Source: JAHFUI01 sp041485905 (GTDB taxonomy: Bacteria; Acidobacteriota; Vicinamibacteria; Vicinamibacterales; CAVVIG01). Taken from it: DNA of 12,708 nt. The position numbers and the translations under genes are program-made. The stretch is taken from NCBI GenBank assembly GCA_041485905.1, contig JBGPKK010000136.1, positions 1 to 12,708 on the forward strand, written 5' to 3'. Positions 7,103-12,127 of this stretch are shown here, piece after piece; the first letter of the stretch is position 1, and each line of letters begins with the position of its first letter. The notes beneath the pieces are model-generated. The model was not told the DNA's origin and made no database searches. It saw nothing but the letters and a program-made list of their open reading frames with translations.

Positions 7103-8020
7103 ATGGCGACTTCGCGAGTCGTCTGGGCGATTGGAATCATTTCGGTCGTGGGCGGTGTGGGAGCGGTGCTCCCGGCGCAAACTCCCGCGAGTCACGACTT
7201 CGAGGTGGCATCCGTCAAACCGAATACCTCACGCGATGGGGAACGGACCTTTGATTTGAGACCCGGTGGCGGATTCACCGCTACATATGCGACGGTGCGA
7301 GACCTCGTTCAGTTTGCGTATCAACTTCCGGACGGCCATTTACGGCACGACTCCCAAATCGCCGGCGGGCCGAGTTGGATCAATTCGGATCGGTTCGACG
7401 TCGTCGCGAAAGCGGAGGGCATGCCTGCCGGACTCGATGCGGACCGCGCCGCGGGCGCCGCCCGCCGCCTGGACATCGACGCGATCGAGCAGGTTCGGTT
7501 GATGGTGCGCAGGCTGTTGGCCGATCGATTCAAGCTGACCACTCACACCGAAAGCCGGGCGCTACCCGTGTACGCGCTCGTCACCGCCAGGCGCGATGGA
7601 AAGCTTGGTCCACAGCTTCGCAAGACCGACACCGATTGCGTCGCGCTCTCCGATGCCGGACGTCGCCCGCCACAACCCACGTCCGGGGGCGTGCCCTGCG
7701 GCGGATTCACCAGATCCGGCCCCGGCCGCATGACGGGACACGCCGTGACGATGTCAACGCTGGCGACAAGCTTTCCGGAATCGATCGGCCGTGTTGTGCT
7801 GGATCGCAGCGGCCTCACGGGAGTCTTCGACTTGGACCTTGAATGGACGCCCGATCAGCCCTCCCGGCCGGGCGAGGCTTCTGCCGGTCGATCCTCCGCC
7901 GCTGACGGTCCTTCGATCTTCACGGCGGTGCAAGAACAGCTCGGGCTGAAACTGCGCTCCGAGCGGGACCCGGTCAACGTTCTCGTGATCGATCGCGCCG
8001 ACCATCCCACGGAAGACTGA
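7103..8020 (+). CDS. Exported TIGR03435 / DUF3738 family protein
   Basis: Function unknown; the family is multiplied in soil acidobacteria. The 305 residues begin with a signal peptide (about 1-26, hydrophobic IGIISVVGGVGAV, cut after PAQ). The conserved order follows: FEVASVKPN (33-41), YATVRDLVQFAYQL (62-75), IAGGPSWINSDRFDVVAKA (86-104), VRRLLADRFKLTTH (135-148), LPVYALV (154-160), KLGPQLRKTDTDC (167-179), GRMTGHAVTMSTLA (208-221), VLDRSGLTGVFDLDLEW (232-248) and PVNVLVIDRAD (290-300). Two cysteines, C179 and C199, could form a disulfide after export. A Shine-Dalgarno GGAAGGA lies about 8 nt before the ATG, and the gene starts 17 bp after the acyl-CoA dehydrogenase stop, so the two are probably co-transcribed. 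Many family members sit beside M56/BlaR-type sensors; none is seen here. Confidence 0.9.
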   Translation: MATSRVVWAIGIISVVGGVGAVLPAQTPASHDFEVASVKPNTSRDGERTFDLRPGGGFTATYATVRDLVQFAYQLPDGHLRHDSQIAGGPSWINSDRFDVVAKAEGMPAGLDADRAAGAARRLDIDAIEQVRLMVRRLLADRFKLTTHTESRALPVYALVTARRDGKLGPQLRKTDTDCVALSDAGRRPPQPTSGGVPCGGFTRSGPGRMTGHAVTMSTLATSFPESIGRVVLDRSGLTGVFDLDLEWTPDQPSRPGEASAGRSSAADGPSIFTAVQEQLGLKLRSERDPVNVLVIDRADHPTED

Positions 8021-8046
8021 CACCTCGAAGGGGGAGAGACTCGGTC

Positions 8047-8601
8047 ATGGAACTGCGCAACACGTACCTCAAAGACATCGTCAGGACCTACCGTAATTAC
8101 AAGACACTGGGTGACCGCGCCATCGCGCAGGTGAAAGCGGACGCGGATCTTCACAAGCAGATCGATCCCGACTCGAACAGCATCGCCGTCATCGTCCAGC
8201 ACGTGGCCGGCAACCTGCGGTCGCGCTTCCGCGATTTCCTGACGACCGACGGCGAGAAGCCAGATAGAAATCGTGACGCCGAGTTCGAGATGCCGCAGCC
8301 GCGGTCGCGCGACGAGATGTTGAAGGAGTGGAATGACGCGTGGGCGATCGCGATGGGATCAATTGAAGCGCTGACGCCTGAGGATCTCGACCGAACCGTT
8401 TATATCCGCCGCGAGCCATTTCTCGTGGTTGAGGCGCTGAATCGATTGGCGACGCACACGGCGTATCACGTTGGACAAATCGTGTTCGTCGCGCGTCACC
8501 TCGCGTTTCCCGCGTGGACGACGCTCAGCATCCCGAAGGGGAAATCGGCGGAGGTTGGGACGGGAACGTTTAAAGAGGGGATCGTGCCCCGCCCGGCGTA
8601 A
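8047..8601 (+). CDS. DinB-superfamily protein, DUF1572 type
   Basis: Small helical-bundle protein of 184 residues. His52 (VIVQHVAGN) plus His137 and His141 (ATHTAYHVGQIVF) form the three-histidine metal site usual for DinB/YfiT-like folds. MELRNTYLKDIVRTYRNYK matches the DUF1572 start, and the tail (TTLSIPKGKSAEV, GTGTFKEG) is typical too. The family resembles thiol-dependent S-transferases (bacillithiol or mycothiol type), but the substrate here is unknown. It is cytoplasmic, with no signal peptide. A strong Shine-Dalgarno (GGGGGAGAG, 8030-8038) lies 8 nt before the ATG. It follows the TIGR03435 gene by 26 bp and is convergent with the asparaginase gene 37 bp further on. Confidence 0.9.
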   Translation: MELRNTYLKDIVRTYRNYKTLGDRAIAQVKADADLHKQIDPDSNSIAVIVQHVAGNLRSRFRDFLTTDGEKPDRNRDAEFEMPQPRSRDEMLKEWNDAWAIAMGSIEALTPEDLDRTVYIRREPFLVVEALNRLATHTAYHVGQIVFVARHLAFPAWTTLSIPKGKSAEVGTGTFKEGIVPRPA

Positions 8602-8615
8602 CGCTGGTCGCCGAA

Positions 8616-8632
8616 CCTCATCAGGTCCGCCC
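8616..8632. repeat. REP-like half element (GGGCGGACCTGATGAGG on minus strand)
   Basis: It lies in the 37-bp gap between the convergent DinB and asparaginase genes. It shares ATCAGGTCCG (8620-8629) exactly with 9830-9839 on the other side of the asparaginase gene, and the GGTCCGC core with the palindrome at 525-540. It is probably a decayed copy of a dispersed palindromic element. Confidence 0.45.
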
Positions 8633-8638
8633 AGGACG

Positions 8639-9763
8639 CTAATCGGTCGGCTGCCCCGAATAGAGCGGGTCGCAGTCGAGCGTTTGCGGACCGTTTTCCG
8701 TGCAGACGGCGTACTGCGCCGCGTACATCGACACGCCCGCGTATTCGCCCTTCGCGTTGAGCACGTAGAAATTCAGGCCGAAGTTGGGCTGCCCCTTCGA
8801 GTTCAACAGCCGCTTCTCGACCGTGCTCTTCGCCACGCGCTTCAACGCGGCTACGCCAGCGTCTTTCGGATGCGCGCCGCGGCGCATTTCCTCCACGATG
8901 AAGAACGAGCAGAGATGGTAGAGGTTGGCTTCGCCGCGGCCGGTGGAACCTGCTGCGCCGATCTCGCCGTCGACGTACAGCCCGGCACCCAGAATCGGCG
9001 AGTCGCCGACGCGTCCAGGAATCTTCCACGCCAACCCGCTTGTCGTCGTCACGCCGCAGATCTCGGCCTTTGGGCTGATCCCGTCGCAGTTGATGGTGCC
9101 CCAATAGTGATCCGGATCGATGAGTCCTTCGCGCACCATCTGCAGTCCGGCGTCGTACCAGGCCTGTGCTCGCGCTTTTGGATCGAGGTAGTGCAGCGGG
9201 TCCGTCCGGCGCTTCCATTCGAGCCACTGGCTCCGTGACTTGTCGGTGTTCAGATCGTCTTCGATCCTCAAGCCCATGGCGCGTGCGAAGTCCTGTGCGC
9301 CCTTGCCGACGAGGAGGTGATGGTCGGTCTGCTCCATCACGAGCTGTGCGACCTTTGAAGGCGTCCGCACGCCTTCGAGCGCGGCCACGGCGCCGGCGCG
9401 CTTCTTCGGCCCGTGCATACACGATGAATCGAGCTGGACGATGCCATCCGCGTTCGGCAAGCCGCCGTACCCGACGCTCGTATCTTCCGGATCGAGCTCG
9501 AGGATGTTGACGCCGGCGATGAGGGCGTCGAGCACATCCCAGCCTGACGTGATCATCGCGAACGCCTTTTCGACCGACGTCTGCGGACCGCCGTTCTTGT
9601 AGCGGTTGCCGTTGGCGGACGAGACGACGACCGGCTTCACGCTCTTCGGCGTGAGGACGACAGGCCCCTGCCCCGCGAAGAGCGTTCGTGACGCTGCCGC
9701 GGCGGTAACCCCCGCGGCTGTCGTGGCTCGGACGAAATCGCGACGATTCAATTTTCGATTCAT
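8639..9763 (-). CDS. N4-(beta-N-acetylglucosaminyl)-L-asparaginase, Tat-exported Ntn-hydrolase
   Basis: Cleaves the GlcNAc-Asn bond of glycoasparagines, probably outside the cytoplasm. It has 374 residues. The N-terminus MNRKLNRRDFVRATTAA carries a twin-arginine motif (RRDFV) and an Ala-rich segment to about residue 30. Family motifs are VLDALIAGVNILELDPEDTS (77-96), SVGYGGLPNADG (96-107), the candidate autocleavage site WG-TIN with Thr223 as nucleophile, VTTTSGLAWKIPGRVGDSP (238-256, with substrate residues Arg251 and Asp254), GAGLYVDGEIGAA and STGRGE (273-278). The length suits a precursor cut into alpha and beta chains. The residue before the nucleophile is Gly222, not the Asp of the human and Flavobacterium enzymes. 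The start at 9763 is chosen for the Tat motif and a GAGGA Shine-Dalgarno; an upstream ATG at 9787 lies inside a palindrome. Confidence 0.92.
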   Translation of the reverse strand: MNRKLNRRDFVRATTAAGVTAAAASRTLFAGQGPVVLTPKSVKPVVVSSANGNRYKNGGPQTSVEKAFAMITSGWDVLDALIAGVNILELDPEDTSVGYGGLPNADGIVQLDSSCMHGPKKRAGAVAALEGVRTPSKVAQLVMEQTDHHLLVGKGAQDFARAMGLRIEDDLNTDKSRSQWLEWKRRTDPLHYLDPKARAQAWYDAGLQMVREGLIDPDHYWGTINCDGISPKAEICGVTTTSGLAWKIPGRVGDSPILGAGLYVDGEIGAAGSTGRGEANLYHLCSFFIVEEMRRGAHPKDAGVAALKRVAKSTVEKRLLNSKGQPNFGLNFYVLNAKGEYAGVSMYAAQYAVCTENGPQTLDCDPLYSGQPTD

Positions 9764-9775
9764 GGGATCCTCGTC

Positions 9776-9797
9776 GGCGGGCCTCATAAGGCCCGCC
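9776..9797. repeat. Perfect palindrome upstream of the asparaginase gene
   Basis: Nine-bp arms GGCGGGCCT and AGGCCCGCC flank a CATA loop, 13 bp upstream of the asparaginase ATG and just before its Shine-Dalgarno in the transcript. It has the look of a REP-type element. It could form an mRNA hairpin between the preceding acyl-CoA dehydrogenase and this gene, but no T-tract follows. Confidence 0.7.
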
Positions 9798-9818
9798 CTA
9801 CGTACCGACCATTTGCAG

Positions 9819-9849
9819 GGCGGACGTTAATCAGGTCCGGTTATCCGCC
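9819..9849. repeat. Imperfect palindrome at the end of the second acyl-CoA dehydrogenase gene
   Basis: Outer arms GGCGGA (9819-9824) and TCCGCC (9844-9849) enclose inner arms CGGAC (9821-9825) and GTCCG (9835-9839); the two pairings compete. It reaches the stop codon of the acyl-CoA dehydrogenase and shares ATCAGGTCCG with 8620-8629. It is probably another REP-like element. Confidence 0.5.
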
Positions 9850-10991
9850 TATCCGTTCGCGAGGATACTCGCGGCGATGATCATCCGCTGAGCCTCAGAC
9901 GTCCCCTGATAAATCTCCGTGGCCCGCACGTCGCGGAACAGCCGCTCGACGGTGGACCCGCGGCGGTACCCTTCCGATGCCAGAATCTGCATCGCTCTAT
10001 CGGCCGCTTTGTGCGCCGCTTCTGAAGCCGCCAGCTTGGCCATCGACGCGTCGATCATGTCTGCGCTCTGCAGATCTTTGGCGGCCGCAGCTTTCCACGT
10101 GAGCATGCGCGCCGCACCGAGCTCGGTGGCCATGTCGGCCAGCATCCACTGGATGGCCTGATAATTCGCGATCGGCTGGCCGAACACCTCGCGCCGCTTC
10201 GCATACGCAAGCGCCTCGTCGAGCGCCGCTTCGCCGATGCCCAGCGCCTGCGCCGCGATCGCCACTCGCCCGCCCTGCAGCGCCCACATGGCGAGACCGA
10301 AGCCCTGGTCGACCGGGCCAAGCACATGCGCTTCGTCGACGGTGATATCGAGATCGAGGTCCTGGCACCCGAGCCCGCGGACGCCGAGTGAGTCGGCTCG
10401 CGCCGTACGCGTCATGCCCGGCGTGTTCATCGGCACCAGGAATGCCGTCACGCCTTTGCCGCGCAGACCTGGACGCGTCGACGCGAAGACGATCGCGACC
10501 GACGCGGCGTCGGCGTTGGCGACCCACACCTTGCGGCCGGTGATGCGATAGTGGTCGCCGGATTGGGTGGCTCTGGTTTTCTGATTAGCGGCGTCGGTGC
10601 CCGCATCGGCCTCCGACAGCGCGAACGAGCCGATGGCGTCGCCGCTGGCGAGCCTGCGCAGCCATTGCTCTTTCTGCGGTCCGTGTCCCGCGTGGGCGAT
10701 GAGCTCGGCGACGAGCGAGTTGTTGATCGACAGCGCGACCGCTACGGTCGCACTCCTCCGCGCGATCGCTTCGATCGCAAGGGCGTAGCTGACGTAGTCC
10801 AGGCCGGCGCCGCCCCACGCCTTCGGAATCGTGACGCCGAGCAGACCGCGCTTACCCGCCGCGCGCATCACGTCGACAGGATAGTCGCCGGTCTCATCGA
10901 TGGCCGCCGCTCGCGGCGCCACGACCTCGCGCGCGAAGGCTTCGGTGGATGCTTTGAAAGCGAGCTGCTCCGCACTGAGCTCGAGGATCAT
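9849..10991 (-). CDS. Acyl-CoA dehydrogenase family protein with Gln at the usual catalytic Glu position
   Basis: Flavoprotein of the acyl-CoA dehydrogenase superfamily, 380 residues, full length. Motifs are VTIPKAWGGAGLDY (53-66), SFALSEADAGTDAANQKTRA (122-141), RITGRKVWVANAD (149-161), LGVRGLGCQDLDL (202-214), GGRVAIAAQALGIGEAALDE (240-259), KRREVFGQPIANYQAIQWML (265-284) and TVERLFRDVRATEIYQGTSE (346-365). In short- and medium-chain enzymes the catalytic base is Glu in YEGTS; here the codon at 9906-9908 gives Gln362 (YQGTS). The alternative base position used by isovaleryl-CoA dehydrogenase aligns with Gly241. Activity as a normal dehydrogenase is therefore uncertain. The ATG has no clear Shine-Dalgarno and lies 9 nt after a large inverted repeat. 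It is co-directional with the upstream HIT gene and the downstream asparaginase. It is clearly different from the ACADSB-like enzyme at 5907-7085. Confidence 0.92.
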   Translation of the reverse strand: MILELSAEQLAFKASTEAFAREVVAPRAAAIDETGDYPVDVMRAAGKRGLLGVTIPKAWGGAGLDYVSYALAIEAIARRSATVAVALSINNSLVAELIAHAGHGPQKEQWLRRLASGDAIGSFALSEADAGTDAANQKTRATQSGDHYRITGRKVWVANADAASVAIVFASTRPGLRGKGVTAFLVPMNTPGMTRTARADSLGVRGLGCQDLDLDITVDEAHVLGPVDQGFGLAMWALQGGRVAIAAQALGIGEAALDEALAYAKRREVFGQPIANYQAIQWMLADMATELGAARMLTWKAAAAKDLQSADMIDASMAKLAASEAAHKAADRAMQILASEGYRRGSTVERLFRDVRATEIYQGTSEAQRMIIAASILANG

Positions 10992-11000
10992 CGCAGGATC

Positions 11001-11076
11001 AACACGAAGGACACCATGGACACAAAGGTTAACACCCGAAGGTTTGATCCTTTGTGTCCTTTGTGTCCTTGGTGTT
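11001..11076. repeat. Inverted pair of 9-bp-period tandem arrays in HIT / acyl-CoA dehydrogenase spacer
   Basis: The left arm (11001-11028) contains GAAGGACAC, CATGGACAC and AAAGG. The right arm (11049-11076) contains CCTTTGTGT, CCTTTGTGT and CCTTGGTGTT. The arms pair at 25 of 28 positions around a 20-nt loop. The element fills the 86-bp gap: in the transcript it begins 1 nt after the HIT stop and ends 9 nt before the next ATG. There is no terminator-like T-tract. Confidence 0.85.
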
Positions 11077-11077
11077 C

Positions 11078-11587
11078 CTAGGTGTCTTCTCCGGCGAGAC
11101 GCTCGAAGATCGGCCGTAACCGCTCGGCGGTCTGGTTCAGCTCTTCAGGCAGCACGCGCACGTTGCCGACCACCGACATGAAGCTGGTATCGCCGGTCCA
11201 CCGCGGCACGAGATGCACGTGCAGGTGATCGACGATACCCGCGCCGGCGGGCCGGCCCAGATTGATGCCGATGTTGATGCCCTGCGGCGTGTAGGCCTCG
11301 AACAACGCGATCTCGGCGTGTCGCGTGAGCCGCATCAGCTCGGTTAACTCGTTCGGCGTCGCCGCACGAAGCGTCGCGACGTGACGATTGGTCACGACCA
11401 TCAGATGGCCGTTGTTATAGGGATAGCGGTTCAGGATGACGTAGGACGCGGCGCCGCGGATGAGAATCAGGTCGTCGCGTCCGGCCGGCGATGGGGAGGC
11501 GGCATCACAGAAGATGCAGCCTGCGGGGGTGCTGCCAGCCGCTCCCGTCACGTACGACAATCTCCACGGAGACCAAAGACGTTCCAC
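11078..11587 (-). CDS. HIT-family nucleotide hydrolase/phosphorylase (Ap4A phosphorylase-like)
   Basis: Cytoplasmic histidine-triad protein of 169 residues. The catalytic triad is HLHVHLVPRW (121-130), with His123 the expected nucleophile. The N-terminus MERLWSPWRLSYV followed by CIFC (Cys24, Cys27) and NRYPYNNGHLMVVTNRHV (53-70) matches the subgroup that includes mycobacterial Rv2613c-type diadenosine tetraphosphate phosphorylase, with a zinc site formed by cysteines and histidines. The exact nucleotide substrate cannot be read from sequence. The start is GTG at 11587, fixed by the conserved W-SPWR N-terminus. No Shine-Dalgarno is visible; an inverted heptamer array ends 10 nt upstream. It lies between the IHF-beta-like gene and an acyl-CoA dehydrogenase, all on the minus strand. 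Confidence 0.93.
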   Translation of the reverse strand: MERLWSPWRLSYVTGAAGSTPAGCIFCDAASPSPAGRDDLILIRGAASYVILNRYPYNNGHLMVVTNRHVATLRAATPNELTELMRLTRHAEIALFEAYTPQGINIGINLGRPAGAGIVDHLHVHLVPRWTGDTSFMSVVGNVRVLPEELNQTAERLRPIFERLAGEDT

Positions 11588-11597
11588 AGTCGAAGGT

Positions 11598-11675
11598 TGG
11601 AGGCTAGAGGCTGGGAGCTAGAGGCTGGTAGAACACCGGAGGTTTTTCCAGCCTCCAGGCCCAAGCCTCCAGCCT
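11598..11675. repeat. Inverted pair of heptamer arrays in IHF-beta-like / HIT spacer
   Basis: The left arm has TGGAGGC, TAGAGGC, TGGGAGC and TAGAGGC (11598-11625) followed by TGG. The right arm has CCAGCCT, CCAGGCC, CAAGCCT and CCAGCCT (11648-11675). The arms pair at 24 of the 29 positions counted outward from a 19-nt loop (11629-11647). The element fills the 93-bp gap, starting 5 nt after the upstream stop and ending 10 nt before the HIT GTG. Confidence 0.85.
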
Positions 11676-11680
11676 CTTGG

Positions 11681-12037
11681 TTAGACCGCGAGTGCGTCCG
11701 GCGGCACGACCGTGCCGCCGGCAGGCGAAGCGACCGCGGGCGTGACCTCGCGGTTGATCAGCTCCTTGAGCTCCTTGCCGGGCTTGAAGTACGGCACTTT
11801 CTTCGGCGGCACATCAACCTTGTCTCCGGTTTTCGGATTCCGGCCTTTTCGCGGCTCGCGCTTGCGCAGCCGAAAGCTGCCGAACCCGCGCAGCTCGATC
11901 TTCTCGCCGCGATGGAGGGCGTCGATGATGCTCTTGAAGACCGTGTCGACGATCACTTCCGAGTGTTTCTTCGTCAGGTCCGAAACCCGTGAGACTTCCT
12001 CCACGAGCTCCGCCTTGGTCATGCTGCCGCCTGTCAT
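11681..12037 (-). CDS. ihfB: HU/IHF-family nucleoid protein, IHF-beta-like
   Basis: Small DNA-bending dimeric protein of the nucleoid, 118 residues. The core is MTKAELVEEVSRVSDLTKKH, then DALHRGEKIELRGFGSFRLR, then KREPRKGRNPKTGDKV (DNA-binding beta arm with the conserved RNPKTG and its Pro) and VPYFKPGKELKELIN. GFGSF and the HFKPGKEL-like end resemble the IHF beta subunit more than plain HU. A tail of about 23 residues (REVTPAVASPAGG onward) extends past the usual end. The ATG at 12037 is chosen because GGGGAG lies 6 nt upstream (12044-12049); the ATG at 12022 lacks this. It follows the S1 gene by 90 bp, the same order as rpsA-ihfB in proteobacteria, which supports the symbol. Whether it acts as a homodimer is unknown. 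Confidence 0.88.
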   Translation of the reverse strand: MTGGSMTKAELVEEVSRVSDLTKKHSEVIVDTVFKSIIDALHRGEKIELRGFGSFRLRKREPRKGRNPKTGDKVDVPPKKVPYFKPGKELKELINREVTPAVASPAGGTVVPPDALAV

Positions 12038-12043
12038 GGCTCG

Positions 12044-12049
12044 CTCCCC
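12044..12049 (-). promoter_or_regulatory. Shine-Dalgarno GGGGAG fixing the IHF-beta-like start
   Basis: On the minus strand GGGGAG is separated from the ATG at 12037 by 6 nt (CGAGCC). It excludes the longer frame opening at 12079, whose codons would run through the heptamer array. Confidence 0.6.
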
Positions 12050-12052
12050 GTA

Positions 12053-12120
12053 GGGCTGAGGGCAGAGGGCTGAGGGCAAAGTGTTCCGTGTCTTTGCCCT
12101 TTGCCCTGTGCTCTTTGCCC
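12053..12120. repeat. Inverted pair of heptamer arrays in S1 / IHF-beta-like spacer
   Basis: The left arm has GGGCTGA, GGGCAGA, GGGCTGA and GGGCAAA (12053-12080). The right arm has TTTGCCC, TTTGCCC, TGTGCTC and TTTGCCC (12093-12120). The arms (12053-12081 and 12092-12120) pair at 23 of 29 positions around a 10-nt loop, with a perfect 8-bp closing stem. T5 follows on the plus strand only, so it could terminate antisense transcription but not the S1 transcript. It fills the 90-bp gap between the genes. Confidence 0.85.
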
Positions 12121-12127
12121 TTTTTAC

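Noticed and set aside
8496..9422. 308-codon minus-strand frame overlapping the asparaginase in another frame
   Set aside because: It runs through the asparaginase gene and the end of the DinB gene; the protein is Arg-rich and matches no family I know.
8639..9787. Longer start for the asparaginase at 9787
   Set aside because: It would put the start inside a perfect palindrome and bury the Tat signal. The ATG at 9763 has a GAGGA site and a proper RR motif near the N-terminus.
9849..10991. Second acyl-CoA dehydrogenase as a pseudogene
   Set aside because: It is full length with all structural motifs intact; only the catalytic Glu position differs.
11681..12079. Longer start for the IHF-beta-like gene at 12079
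   Set aside because: The extra codons would translate the heptamer array, and a good Shine-Dalgarno precedes the ATG at 12037.
11598..12120. CRISPR-like array
   Set aside because: The units are 7 bp with no unique spacers, and no cas genes are present.
12114..12125. Intrinsic terminator for the S1 gene
   Set aside because: The hairpin followed by T5 is oriented for plus-strand transcripts; the S1 transcript would meet A5 before the hairpin and no U-tract after it.
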